Below are positions 35,578 to 45,657 of a stretch of DNA of 64,000 nt, in pieces. Origin of the DNA: Sphingobium sp. TCM1 (lineage in GTDB: Bacteria; Pseudomonadota; Alphaproteobacteria; Sphingomonadales; Sphingomonadaceae); NCBI RefSeq assembly GCF_001650725.1, contig NZ_LXVX01000041.1:1-64000 (forward strand), written 5' to 3'. A model generated the notes under the pieces. The model had not been told where the DNA came from and made no database searches. It worked only from the letters and a program-made list of their open reading frames with translations. How positions within the stretch are numbered: position 1 is the first letter of the stretch; each line of letters begins with the position of its first letter. The translations under genes were made by a program, and so were the position numbers.

Positions 35578-36510
35578 TCAAATCCGCTCGCCGGACAGGC
35601 GCTGGCACAGCATGTCGAGCTGATCGAGATTGGAATAGCGCAGCGCCAGCGTCCCTCCGGTCGAGGCACCGTCATGGCCAATGTCGACCTTCAGCCCCAA
35701 TATGTCCGCCAGATGCCGTTCCAGCGCCGCGATGTCAGGATCCTTGTCTCCGACCGCGCCCGCGCTGCGACGCGCTGCGGGTGCGTCAGCGCCGGTCTTG
35801 ACCCGCCGCACCAGCTGCTCGGTGTCTCGGACGGAAAGGCCCTTTTCCTCGACCTGTTGCGCCAGCCTTTCGCAATCAGGCGCCCCGATCAGCGCGCGGG
35901 CATGGCCCATGCTGATCCGATTGTACATCAGCTGCTGCTGCACCGGCTCGGGCAGGTCGAGCAGGCGCATCAAATTGGCGACATGGCTGCGCGACTTGCC
36001 GACAATCCGGCCAAGCGCCTCCTGGCTGTGATGAAATTCGGCGATCAGCTTGCGATAGGCTTCAGCCTCCTCGATCGGATTGAGGTCTTCGCGCTGGATA
36101 TTCTCGATCAGCGCAATTTCCAGCGTTTCCTGCTCGTCGAAATCGCGGACGATGGCGGGGATGCGATGAAGCTGGGCGCGCTGCGCCGCGCGCCAGCGCC
36201 GCTCGCCCGCGATGATCTGGAATCCGCCGCCATGGGGGCGCACGATGATCGGCTGGATCACCCCCCGCTTGGCGATGCTGTCGGCCAGCTCCTGCAATGC
36301 GCCATCATCGAAATGCCGCCGCGGCTGCTCCGGGTGGGGATGGATAAGCGCGACTTCGATGCTCTGCACGGCCTTGCCATTGGCTTGCGGCACGGCGGCA
36401 GGCGCGATCGGCTCTTCGCGGGAGACATCGCCCAACAGGGCGGACAGACCTCGACCCAGACCCTGGGGACGCTTGGCGATCTTCGGCTTGTCGGTCGTTT
36501 CGTCGCTCAA
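35578..36510 (-). CDS. parB: chromosome partitioning protein ParB
   Basis: A 310-aa CTPase and parS-binding protein. The N-terminal GLGRGLSALLGD motif contacts ParA. The CTP-binding domain includes QPRRHFDDGALQELADSI, VIQPIIVRP and GERRWRAAQ; the HTH core is SHVANLMRLLDLP; the tail dimerises. It starts inside the parA stop (4-nt overlap), so the two proteins are made together. Several parS-like sites lie within 15 kb. Confidence 0.96.
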   Translation of the reverse strand: MSDETTDKPKIAKRPQGLGRGLSALLGDVSREEPIAPAAVPQANGKAVQSIEVALIHPHPEQPRRHFDDGALQELADSIAKRGVIQPIIVRPHGGGFQIIAGERRWRAAQRAQLHRIPAIVRDFDEQETLEIALIENIQREDLNPIEEAEAYRKLIAEFHHSQEALGRIVGKSRSHVANLMRLLDLPEPVQQQLMYNRISMGHARALIGAPDCERLAQQVEEKGLSVRDTEQLVRRVKTGADAPAARRSAGAVGDKDPDIAALERHLADILGLKVDIGHDGASTGGTLALRYSNLDQLDMLCQRLSGERI

Positions 36511-37289
36511 GCGGCAACCTCCTGTCGGGGCAGGCGCGCGATAAGCTCGCGCGCGAGACGCATATAGGCTTCCGATCCGGAACAGCGGAAGTCATAGATG
36601 AGGGCGGGCACGCCATGGCTCGGCGCTTCGGACAGGCGCACATTGCGCGGGATCACGGTCGTGAAGACCAGATCGCCCAGACAGGCGCGGACATCGTCGG
36701 CCACCTGGTCGGTCAACCGATTGCGCCGGTCGTACATGGTGAGCGCCACGCCCATGATCGACAGGCCAGGATTGAAGCGGCCGCGAATCCGCTCGACCGT
36801 CTGGAGCAGTTGCGACAGACCCTCCAGCGCGAAAAATTCGCACTGCAACGGGACCAGCAGATATTGGGCGGCAACCATGGCATTGATCGTCAGCAGGCCG
36901 AGCGAAGGCGGACAGTCGATCAGGCAGATGTCCCAGCGGCCCGGCTGTGCTTCGGACAGGACACGCTCCAGCCGATGGGTCCGCTCCTCATAGTCGATCA
37001 GCTCGATTTCGGCCCCCGACAGATCCTGCGTCGCCGGCACAAGATCGAGCTTGGGCACGCGCGTGGTGACGATCGTGTCATCCAGCGCGCAATTGCCGAC
37101 CAGCAGGTCATAGCTGGACTGGGCGCGTTCCGCCTGCCCCACCCCCAGCCCCGTCGACGCATTGCCCTGCGGGTCGAGATCGACCAGCAGCACGCGCAGT
37201 CCGGTGGCCGCCAGGCCCGTGGCCAGATTGATCGCGGTCGTGGTCTTTCCCACCCCACCTTTCTGGTTGGCGATGGCGATGCGGATCAT
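36507..37289 (-). CDS. parA: chromosome partitioning ATPase ParA
   Basis: A 260-aa deviant Walker-type ATPase that pulls ParB-parS complexes. The deviant Walker A KGGVGKTT is at about 10-17; DLDPQGNAS and CLIDCPPSLG follow. It lacks an N-terminal HTH, so it is the chromosomal type. It overlaps rsmG upstream and parB downstream, 4 nt each. Confidence 0.97.
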   Translation of the reverse strand: MIRIAIANQKGGVGKTTTAINLATGLAATGLRVLLVDLDPQGNASTGLGVGQAERAQSSYDLLVGNCALDDTIVTTRVPKLDLVPATQDLSGAEIELIDYEERTHRLERVLSEAQPGRWDICLIDCPPSLGLLTINAMVAAQYLLVPLQCEFFALEGLSQLLQTVERIRGRFNPGLSIMGVALTMYDRRNRLTDQVADDVRACLGDLVFTTVIPRNVRLSEAPSHGVPALIYDFRCSGSEAYMRLARELIARLPRQEVAA

Positions 37290-37930
37290 GAACGACCTTT
37301 CTTCTTGCCGGCGGGCGCGACGCCTCGCGCGACGATGATGGCGCTGTCGTCATCGGTCACGCTGGGTTCCACGTGGAACATACCTTGCCATGCCGGACGC
37401 GCCGCCTCCAGTTCATTTTGTGCATTTCGTCCCTTCGGCAGCACCCACAGCGTGTTTTTATCGGACAGGTGCAGCGCGGATGCGAGCAATTTGGGCAGCG
37501 GCGCATAAGCGCGCGCGCTGATGATCGCGGCCTGCGTGGCGGGCACCGTCTCGACCCGGCCACCAAAGACGCGCGCATGGGACAGGCCCAAATCAGCCGC
37601 GACATCGTTCAGGAAATCGATACGCTTGCGTCGGGATTCGACCATCATCAGGGGCCGTTCGGACAGGCAGGCAACGACGACGCCCGGCAGCCCTGCGCCC
37701 GACCCCAGGTCGAGCCAGGCCCCCTCCCCCGCCCGATCGGCATGGACCAGCAGTTGCGCAGAATCGACGATATGGCGCGCCCACACATGCGGCCGGGTCG
37801 ATTCGGCGATCAAATTCTGTTCGTCCATGGCCGACAGGAGGATGGCGACATAGCGCTCAAGCCTGACCCATGTTTCACGTGAAACATCGAATTGCGCCTG
37901 AAGCCAGGCGCGCGCTTCCTCTTCGCTCAC
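37286..37930 (-). CDS. rsmG: 16S rRNA (guanine527-N7)-methyltransferase
   Basis: A 214-aa SAM-dependent enzyme that methylates G527 of 16S rRNA. The GidB fold shows in LDLGSGAGLPGVV (SAM loop) and ESRRKRIDFL. The N-terminal peptide FDVSRETWV and the later MFHVEP are the translations of parS-like palindromes inside the gene. Overlaps mnmG and parA by 4 nt each. Confidence 0.95.
   Translation of the reverse strand: MSEEEARAWLQAQFDVSRETWVRLERYVAILLSAMDEQNLIAESTRPHVWARHIVDSAQLLVHADRAGEGAWLDLGSGAGLPGVVVACLSERPLMMVESRRKRIDFLNDVAADLGLSHARVFGGRVETVPATQAAIISARAYAPLPKLLASALHLSDKNTLWVLPKGRNAQNELEAARPAWQGMFHVEPSVTDDDSAIIVARGVAPAGKKKGRS
37365..37380. promoter_or_regulatory. parS-like site, GTTCCACGTGGAAC type
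   Basis: GGTTCCACGTGGAACA contains a perfect 14-bp palindrome with C/G in place of the inner T/A of the classic parS. It lies within rsmG, 77 nt upstream of the parA start. Confidence 0.6.
37871..37886. promoter_or_regulatory. parS site, 16/16 match
   Basis: TGTTTCACGTGAAACA is an exact copy of the bacterial parS consensus and a full 16-bp palindrome. It lies near the 5' end of rsmG, about 0.6 kb from parA and 1.4 kb from parB. It is the most likely main ParB-loading site in this window. Confidence 0.9.
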
Positions 37931-39777
37931 GCCGCCTCCCGCCGCGCGTGGACGAGGATCGCCGCCAGCGCTGCTGGGGTAATGCCCCGTATCCGCCCTG
38001 CGGCAGCCAGCGTCTCCGGCCGCGCCGCGTCGAGCCGCTCGATCATCTCGGTGGACAGGCCACCGATCGAATGAAAATCGAAGTCGGCGGGGATATGCAC
38101 CCGCTCGTTGCGGCGCAGTTCCGCCACCTCGGCTTCCTGGCGCTGGAGGTAGGGCGCATAATGCGCGTCCTCCAATATCTCGGCCCGCAGATCGTCCGGC
38201 GCGACGCTTAGCGTCGGCGCCAGTTCCAGCAGCAGCGCCCTGTCGACCTCCGGGAAACGCGCCCAGTCGAACAGGCTGCGTCGCGCGCCGTCCTGGCGCA
38301 CCGCCGCGCCCGCCCGCGCCATGTCGCTCGCAGTCAAAAGCCGGCCGAGTTCCGCTTCGATCGTCGTGCGCAACGCCGCCCGCTCGGACAGTCGCCCCGC
38401 GCGAGTCGCGCCGATCACGCCATGGGCGAGGCCGATCGGACCCAGCCGTGTCTCCGCATTGTCGGCGCGCAACCGCAAGCGATATTCGGCGCGGGCGGTG
38501 AGCATCCGATAAGGTTCGGTCACGCCCTGCAGGACCAGATCATCGATCATCACGCCGATATAGCTTGTAGCGCGATCCAGTATCATCGGCGCCTCGCCAC
38601 GCGCCCGCGCCGCCGCGTTGACCCCGGCGACGAGGCCCTGGGCGGCCGCCTCTTCATAGCCGGTGGTGCCGTTGATCTGCCCGGCGCAGAACAGGCCCCG
38701 CACGTTGCGAACTTCAAGGCTTGCGTCCAGCGCGCGCGGATCGACATGATCATATTCGACCGCATAGCCCGGCACGACGATCTCGACCCGCTCCAGACCG
38801 GGCATCGAACGGACCATCGCGACCTGCACATCGGTTGGCAGCGAAGTGCTGATGCCATTGGGATAGACCAGATGGTCGTCCAACCCCTCCGGCTCGAGGA
38901 AAACCTGATGCCCGTCGCGGTCGCCGAAGCGCAGCACCTTATCCTCGATGGAGGGACAATAGCGCGGCCCTCTGCCCTCGATCGCCCCGCTGAACAGTGG
39001 CGAGCGGCCAAGGCCGTCGCGGATGATCTGATGGGTCCGATCATTGGTCCGGGTAATGGCGCAAGCCAACTGCGGCAACCGTCGCCCTGCCGTCAGGGAA
39101 GACATGGTCCAGCCCTCGTCGTCCGATGGCTGGGTCTCGAGCCTCGCCCAGTCGATAGTGCGTCCATCGAGGCGTGGCGGCGTCCCCGTCTTGAGCCGGG
39201 CGACCGGCAGACCCAGGGCGCGCTGCTGAAGGCCAAGCGCGGTCGCGGCGCGCTCGCCGATCCGCCCCCCGGCTTCGCGCTCGTCGCCCCGGAACAGCTT
39301 GCCCCCCAGGAATGTCCCCGTCGCCAGCACGATCGCGGAGGCCGCCAGCGTCCGGCCGTCGTCCAGCGCGACACCAGCCACGGCATCCCCGTCCAGCATC
39401 AACGCGGCGGCTTCGCCTTCGACGATGTCGAGTCCCGGCTGCGCCGCCAGCAATGCGTGGATGGCCGCGCGATACAGCTTGCGGTCCGCCTGCACGCGCG
39501 GTCCCTGCACCGCCGCGCCCTTGCTGCTGTTGAGCATCCGATAATGGATCGCCGCCGCATCGGCCGCACGGCCGATGAGCCCATCGAGCGCATCGACCTC
39601 ACGGACCAGATGCCCTTTGCCCAGCCCGCCAATAGCCGGGTTGCAGGACATGGCGCCCACCGTCTGGCGATCGAAGGTGAGCAGCGCCACCGACGCTCCC
39701 TTGCGCGCCGCAGCGGCAGCCGCCTCGCAGCCGGCATGGCCGCCACCGACCACTATAACATCATAGCTTGTTCGCAT
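37927..39777 (-). CDS. mnmG: tRNA uridine-5-carboxymethylaminomethyl modification enzyme MnmG
   Basis: A 616-aa FAD enzyme that, with MnmE, modifies U34 of certain tRNAs. The N-terminal FAD loop VVGGGHAGCEAA is present, as are GEREAGGRIGE-type and FCAGQINGTTGYEEAAAQG segments; the C-terminal helical domain binds MnmE. Stop overlaps the rsmG start by 4 nt. mnmE is 60 nt upstream on the same strand, with a parS-like site in that gap. Confidence 0.97.
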   Translation of the reverse strand: MRTSYDVIVVGGGHAGCEAAAAAARKGASVALLTFDRQTVGAMSCNPAIGGLGKGHLVREVDALDGLIGRAADAAAIHYRMLNSSKGAAVQGPRVQADRKLYRAAIHALLAAQPGLDIVEGEAAALMLDGDAVAGVALDDGRTLAASAIVLATGTFLGGKLFRGDEREAGGRIGERAATALGLQQRALGLPVARLKTGTPPRLDGRTIDWARLETQPSDDEGWTMSSLTAGRRLPQLACAITRTNDRTHQIIRDGLGRSPLFSGAIEGRGPRYCPSIEDKVLRFGDRDGHQVFLEPEGLDDHLVYPNGISTSLPTDVQVAMVRSMPGLERVEIVVPGYAVEYDHVDPRALDASLEVRNVRGLFCAGQINGTTGYEEAAAQGLVAGVNAAARARGEAPMILDRATSYIGVMIDDLVLQGVTEPYRMLTARAEYRLRLRADNAETRLGPIGLAHGVIGATRAGRLSERAALRTTIEAELGRLLTASDMARAGAAVRQDGARRSLFDWARFPEVDRALLLELAPTLSVAPDDLRAEILEDAHYAPYLQRQEAEVAELRRNERVHIPADFDFHSIGGLSTEMIERLDAARPETLAAAGRIRGITPAALAAILVHARREAA

Positions 39778-39816
39778 GACGCGCCCATATCAGATTGGGC
39801 CGGGGCAGGTCAAAAG

Positions 39817-39832
39817 CGTTCCACGTGGAACA
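39817..39832. promoter_or_regulatory. parS-like site between mnmE and mnmG
   Basis: CGTTCCACGTGGAACA has the same perfect 14-bp palindrome as the site at 37365. It is the only one of the five sites lying wholly outside coding sequence, between the mnmE stop and the mnmG start. Confidence 0.6.
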
Positions 39833-39836
39833 TCAT

Positions 39837-41129
39837 TCATTTGCCGATGCAGAAGCCCGAGAAGAGGCGGTCGAGCATATCCTCAGTCCCGGCCTGCCCG
39901 GTAAGCGCATCGATGGCCGCCCTGGCGAGTCGCAGTTCCTCAGCCGCAACGAGCAGATCGGCCGTGCTTCCGGCCGCGAGGAGATGATCGCGCACCTGTC
40001 CAACTCGCTGTCGCTGCCGCGCATGCAGGGCATAGTCGCCCTCCCCCGGCAGCAATGCGGCTGCGCGAGACAGCAGCAGCGCGATCAGGACATCCATCCC
40101 TTCGCCGGTCCGCGCGGACAGGCGAAGCCCGGGGCGATCGGCGTCGGCGCGATCGCATTGCGCGGCCACCAGGATAGCATCGTCACGCGGGAGTGCGTCC
40201 GCGTCGCCCAGCCACAGGATGATGTCCGCAGCCGCCAGCGCGGCGCGCGCGCGATCGATCCCGATCGCCTCGATCGCGTCGCCCGTCTCGCCGCGCAGCC
40301 CCGCCGTGTCGGTGAAGAGGAAGGCCGTGCCACCGATCGCCGCGGGCGCTTCGATCCGGTCGCGCGTCGTCCCGGCAATGTCCGACACGATTGCCGCATC
40401 CCGTCCGACCAGCGCGTTGAGCAGGGTCGACTTGCCTGCATTGGGCGGGCCCGCCAGCACCACGCGCACGCCGTCCCGCAGCCGATCTGCGGAGGGCGCT
40501 GCCAGAATGGCATCCACGTCCTGCGCCAGCGTGGCGATGCCCGCCCCGATCCGCGCCTCGATCGCAGCGTCAGGCACATCATCCTCGTCGGAAAAGTCGA
40601 GGGCCGCCTCGGCCATGGCCGACAGGTCGAGCAGGGTCCCGCGCCATCCTTCGATCCGGCGGGAAAAATGCCCCTCCGCCATCAACAGCGCGGCGCGGCG
40701 CTGGCTCTGAGTCTCTGCGGCCAGCAGGTCGGCAAGCCCCTCGACAGCGGTCAGGTCCATGCGGCCATGGGCGAAGGCCCGGCGCGTATATTCGCCTGCT
40801 TCGGCGCGGCGCAGGCCCGGCGTCGCGCCCAGCGCCTCCTCGACCGCCGCCACCACCGCACGGCCGCCATGGCAATGCAGCTCGGCCATATCCTCGCCCG
40901 TGACCGTGTGCGGACCAGGCAACCAGAGCAGCAGCGCGCGATCGAGCGGGCCATCGTCGCGCGGGTCTTTCAGCAAGGCGAGGCTCACTGTACGCGGCGG
41001 CGGCACGCGACGGGCCAGCGCCTCCAGCGCCGCGCGCGCCTGCGGGCCGCTCACGCGGATCACCGCGATCCCCGCCGGCGGCGCACCGCTCGACAGGGCA
41101 AAAATCGTGTCGTCCTCGCCGGAAAGCAC
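39837..41129 (-). CDS. mnmE: tRNA modification GTPase MnmE
   Basis: A 430-aa GTPase, partner of MnmG in U34 modification. N-terminal formyl-THF-binding domain (AGIAVIRVSGPQAR), G domain with G1 GPPNAGKST and DIAGTTRD, and the C-terminal Cys motif FCIGK that ends the protein. Translation starts at a GTG (41129), 5 nt after the stop of the small DUF6489 gene. The G4 NKxD motif looks degenerate (AQCDRAD), as in some alphaproteobacterial copies. Confidence 0.95.
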   Translation of the reverse strand: MLSGEDDTIFALSSGAPPAGIAVIRVSGPQARAALEALARRVPPPRTVSLALLKDPRDDGPLDRALLLWLPGPHTVTGEDMAELHCHGGRAVVAAVEEALGATPGLRRAEAGEYTRRAFAHGRMDLTAVEGLADLLAAETQSQRRAALLMAEGHFSRRIEGWRGTLLDLSAMAEAALDFSDEDDVPDAAIEARIGAGIATLAQDVDAILAAPSADRLRDGVRVVLAGPPNAGKSTLLNALVGRDAAIVSDIAGTTRDRIEAPAAIGGTAFLFTDTAGLRGETGDAIEAIGIDRARAALAAADIILWLGDADALPRDDAILVAAQCDRADADRPGLRLSARTGEGMDVLIALLLSRAAALLPGEGDYALHARQRQRVGQVRDHLLAAGSTADLLVAAEELRLARAAIDALTGQAGTEDMLDRLFSGFCIGK

Positions 41130-41134
41130 GGACC

Positions 41135-41389
41135 TTATTTCTTCTCGTCCTTGCTCCCGGACATGCCCGCCAGCCCGACATTCATCATCTGCTGGAACAG
41201 GCGCATCCCGGCGTCGCCCAGCGGCGAGAAGCTTTTGAACAGCGTTTCCATCTGCTCGACGCTGCCGACGCCATCGAAACTGTCGAGCATCGTCTTGATA
41301 TATTTGTCATGGATCGGCGTGACATCGGGCAGGCCCAGAAAGGCCCGGGCCTCGGACGGCGTGCAGTCCACATCGACGGTTACCTTCAT
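41135..41389 (-). CDS. DUF6489 family small protein
   Basis: An 84-aa cytosolic protein beginning MKVTVDVDCTPSEARAFLG, the form I associate with the DUF6489 family of Alphaproteobacteria, in a region that encodes tRNA modification and segregation genes. It ends 5 nt before mnmE, so both are probably on one transcript. Function unknown. Confidence 0.75.
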   Translation of the reverse strand: MKVTVDVDCTPSEARAFLGLPDVTPIHDKYIKTMLDSFDGVGSVEQMETLFKSFSPLGDAGMRLFQQMMNVGLAGMSGSKDEKK

Positions 41390-41543
41390 GTCCCTGCCCT
41401 TCCCTGTTGACCGGCGGATCGCGTTGCGCCGTCATGCCGCAACTCGCGCTATCAACGCAAATTTTTAAACGCGGCAAGTGGTTGCGCCTTTGTCGCGATC
41501 AGCCAATATGCGGACCAGAATCAAAGGTGGAAAGGATATCGGC

Positions 41544-42245
41544 ATGGGCAGCTTCACCCCTATCGCCACGTTGGAAGGCGATGCGCAGTTCGACGCCTAT
41601 GTGGCGCAACCCGAAGGAACACCGAGCGCGGCCATCATCGTCATCCAGGAAATTTTTGGGGTGAATGAGGGCATTCGCCGGAAATGCGACAACTGGGCCA
41701 AGGCGGGCTATCTCGCCTATGCGCCGGACCTGTTCTGGCGCGAGCAGCCGCATATCGAACTGGACGCCGACGTACCGGAGGAATTCCAGGCGGCGATCGG
41801 CCATATGCAGAAATTCAACCAGGACCGGGGCATCCGCGACATCGAAGCGACAATCAAGGCCGCGCGCGCCGGACTGGGCGGCACCGGCAAAGTCGGGCTG
41901 GTCGGCTATTGCCTGGGCGGGCGGCTGGCATTCATGGCCGCCTGCCGCACCGATGGCGACGCCTTTGTCGGCTATTATGGCGTTGGCATCGACGGGCTGC
42001 TGAACGAGCAACATGCGATCGGCAAGCCGGTGCTGCTGCACATTCCCACGGCCGATCACTTCGTCCTGCCCGACGCGCAGAAGGCGATGCATGAAGGGCT
42101 GGCGGACAATCGCCATGTCACGCTGTACGACTATGAAGGGCTGGATCACGGCTTTGCCGCCGAAATGGGCGCCCGCCGCGATGAGCAGGCCGCAACCCTT
42201 GCCGACCGGCGAACGGCCGACTTTTTCGCCGAGCATCTCGCCTGA
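41544..42245 (+). CDS. dienelactone hydrolase family protein
   Basis: A 233-aa alpha/beta hydrolase. The nucleophile motif GYCLGG has Cys as in dienelactone hydrolase; the acid Asp is in TADHFVLP and the His in GLDHGFA. EIFGVNEGIR near residue 35 is the family's oxyanion region. Start at 41544 has AAAGGA 7 nt upstream; an earlier ATG at 41508 is less likely. It overlaps the quinone reductase gene by 1 nt. Natural substrate not evident. Confidence 0.9.
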   Translation: MGSFTPIATLEGDAQFDAYVAQPEGTPSAAIIVIQEIFGVNEGIRRKCDNWAKAGYLAYAPDLFWREQPHIELDADVPEEFQAAIGHMQKFNQDRGIRDIEATIKAARAGLGGTGKVGLVGYCLGGRLAFMAACRTDGDAFVGYYGVGIDGLLNEQHAIGKPVLLHIPTADHFVLPDAQKAMHEGLADNRHVTLYDYEGLDHGFAAEMGARRDEQAATLADRRTADFFAEHLA

Positions 42246-43213
42246 TGGCCAAAACATGGCGCATGGTGGCGCGCAGCCATGGCGGGCCGGAAGTCATCGC
42301 GCGCGAGGATTTCGATCCGGGCGCACCGGGTGAAGGCGAATTGCTGATCGAACAGGACGCGATCGGTCTCAACTTCATCGATACCTATTATCGCACCGGC
42401 CTCTACCCCGCGCCCCTCCCAACGCCCCTGGGATCGGAAGGCGCGGGCCGGGTCGTCGCGGTGGGCGCGGGCGTCACCGGCTTCGCGCCGGGCGACCGGG
42501 TGGGCTGCGTCAGCGGACTCGGCGCCTATGCCACGCATCGCCTCATCGCCGCGGATCGGGCGGTGAAGATCCCCGACGCCATCTCCAGCGCGGATGCGGC
42601 GGCCATGATGCTCAAGGGCATGACCGCCTGCTATCTGGCGGAGGACAGCATCGCCCTCCGGCCCGGCCAGGTCGCGCTGGTCCATGCCGCGGCGGGCGGC
42701 GTCGGATCGATCCTCCTTCCCTGGCTGCGCGACAAGGGCGTGGTCGTCATCGCCCATTGCGGGTCGGCAGAAAAGGCGGCGACCGTGGCGGCCGATCACA
42801 GCCTGCATGGCGCGTTCGACGGACTCGCCGCCACGGTCCGCGAACTGACCGGGGGCAAGGGCGTCGATGTCGTCTATGACGGCGTCGGCAAGGACAGCTG
42901 GACTGCCTCGCTCGCCAGCCTCAAGCGGCGCGGCCTGATGGTAAGCTACGGCAATGCCTCCGGGGCGGTGCCGCCGGTCAGCCTGCTGGACCTCAGCCGC
43001 GGCGGGTCGCTCTATGTCACCCGTCCGACCCTGTTCGATTATATAGCGACGGCGCAGGAACTGGCGCACACCGCCGATCGCCTGTTCGACCGGATGCAGC
43101 GCGGCGTCGTCACCGCGACGATCGGCCAGCGGTTCGCGCTGGCCGACGCGGCGGAGGCGCATCGGGCGCTGGAGGCACGACAGACCACCGGCGCGACCGT
43201 CCTCCTGCCCTGA
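42245..43213 (+). CDS. NADPH:quinone oxidoreductase (zeta-crystallin type)
   Basis: A 322-aa zinc-free medium-chain dehydrogenase. The nucleotide site AAAGGVGS is at about 152-159, after the family segment GLNFIDTYYRTGLYP and GSEGAGRVVAVG. No zinc-binding Cys cluster is seen, so a quinone reductase rather than alcohol dehydrogenase. Coupled to the hydrolase upstream (TGATG) and ends in a strong bidirectional terminator. Confidence 0.92.
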   Translation: MAKTWRMVARSHGGPEVIAREDFDPGAPGEGELLIEQDAIGLNFIDTYYRTGLYPAPLPTPLGSEGAGRVVAVGAGVTGFAPGDRVGCVSGLGAYATHRLIAADRAVKIPDAISSADAAAMMLKGMTACYLAEDSIALRPGQVALVHAAAGGVGSILLPWLRDKGVVVIAHCGSAEKAATVAADHSLHGAFDGLAATVRELTGGKGVDVVYDGVGKDSWTASLASLKRRGLMVSYGNASGAVPPVSLLDLSRGGSLYVTRPTLFDYIATAQELAHTADRLFDRMQRGVVTATIGQRFALADAAEAHRALEARQTTGATVLLP

Positions 43214-43235
43214 CCATCTTCGGCCGAAACGCATG

Positions 43236-43272
43236 AAAAAGGGGGCGGCACCGACGGTGCCGCCCCCTTTTT
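43236..43272. terminator. bidirectional intrinsic terminator
   Basis: A perfect 17-bp inverted repeat, AAAAAGGGGGCGGCACC (43236-43252) with its complement at 43256-43272, gives T-runs in both directions. It serves the quinone reductase gene (+) and terC (-). Confidence 0.92.
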
Positions 43273-43290
43273 CGTGGCCGTAATCCGGGA

Positions 43291-44013
43291 TCAGGCGAAC
43301 AGGGTGAGGATGCCCACCTGATGATCGACGAAGCCGTCATAGATCATCTTCACCGCGACATAGATGATGACGGCAAGGCCCAGATAGGCGATCCAGCGGA
43401 AACGCTCGATATATTTGGCGATGATGTTCGCCGCGATACCCATCAGCGCGACCGACAGGATCAGGCCGATGATGAGGATACCGGGATGATCCCGCGCGGC
43501 ACCGGCAACCGCCAGCACATTGTCCAGGCTCATGGACACGTCGGCCACGGCGACCGCCCATGCCGCGCCGGCGAAGCTCTTGGCCGGACGCAGCCCCGAC
43601 ACGTCGTCGTCGCTGGTGTCGCCCGGCGTATCGCCGCCACGCTTGGGGTGGAGTTCGCGCCACATCTTGAAGCTGACCCAGAGCAGCAGCAGGCCGCCCG
43701 CCAGGATCAGGCCGACAATCTGCATCAGCTGGCTGACCACCAGCGCGAAACCGATGCGCAGCACCAGTGCGGCGATGATGCCGATCAGGATCACCTTCTG
43801 CCGCTGCGCCGCGGGGAGGCCCGCCGCCAGCGCGCCGACGACGATGGCGTTGTCGCCGGCCAACAATATGTCGATCATCAGCACCTGGCCAAAGGCGGCT
43901 AATGCGCTGGGTGATCCGATGTTGCTGAAATCATTGACGATATGCTGCCAGATGTCGGCCGGGGAACCCAGTCCCTGAACGGTCGCGGCGGCGGTGGCGA
44001 AAAGGTCGAACAT
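43291..44013 (-). CDS. TerC family integral membrane protein
   Basis: A 240-aa membrane protein with about seven helices. The TerC features are LLAGDNAIVVGALAAGLP and the later DVSMSLDNVLAVAGAA, both with acidic residues in helices as expected for metal (Mn) handling. A hydrophilic loop near the middle (about 125-150) is Asp-rich. Exporters of this family relieve metal stress; the exact substrate here is inference. It follows rho, from which a terminator-like hairpin separates it. Confidence 0.88.
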   Translation of the reverse strand: MFDLFATAAATVQGLGSPADIWQHIVNDFSNIGSPSALAAFGQVLMIDILLAGDNAIVVGALAAGLPAAQRQKVILIGIIAALVLRIGFALVVSQLMQIVGLILAGGLLLLWVSFKMWRELHPKRGGDTPGDTSDDDVSGLRPAKSFAGAAWAVAVADVSMSLDNVLAVAGAARDHPGILIIGLILSVALMGIAANIIAKYIERFRWIAYLGLAVIIYVAVKMIYDGFVDHQVGILTLFA

Positions 44014-44035
44014 GGCGGCCCAACGTCCCTGTGGT

Positions 44036-44070
44036 TAAAAAGCGAAAGCCGGACCATGGCATGGCCCGGC
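44036..44070 (-). terminator. likely intrinsic terminator of rho
   Basis: In the minus-strand sense GCCGGGCCATGCCATGGTCCGGC (44070-44048) is a near-perfect 23-nt inverted repeat and is followed by CTTTCGCTTTTT. It lies between rho and terC, both on the minus strand. Confidence 0.5.
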
Positions 44071-44135
44071 GATCACGGCAAAAACATAAGGCAGGGCGGC
44101 GGCCGATCCATCCGGATCGCCCCCCGCCATGCCGC

Positions 44136-45392
<1,257 letters not shown>

Positions 45393-45504
45393 TTGCGAGT
45401 CGGTCCGATGCGGTGGAAGAGAAAATGGGCCGGAAAGGAAGGGGATAGCCGGACAGGAAGGCCGGGCAACCCTCGCTCCGGACGGGCGAGGATGAATATT
45501 CCGC

Positions 45505-45533
45505 GTTTAACGATCCGGCAGGGCTTTAGTCAA
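45505..45533 (-). promoter_or_regulatory. candidate rho promoter
   Basis: On the minus strand TTGACT (45533-45528) is a good -35 element and TTAAAC (45510-45505) a fair -10, separated by 17 bp. The transcript would start near 45498, leaving a 5' leader of about 105 nt before the rho ATG. Confidence 0.5.
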
Positions 45534-45657
45534 GGCGGCACTGGCGGCGATCCAGCGGAAATTCGCGCTTTTACAGGAAGGCGCGGCCAGCGGTGGCGCT
45601 GGCGCGACCGCCGCCCTTCATGGTATAAGCGATCGATAAGAGAGAGAGGATGAGGAT

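Noticed and set aside
44014..44135. Possible yybP-ykoY-type manganese riboswitch before terC
   Set aside because: TerC genes can carry one, but the conserved bulge sequences are not visible; the hairpin here reads better as a rho terminator.
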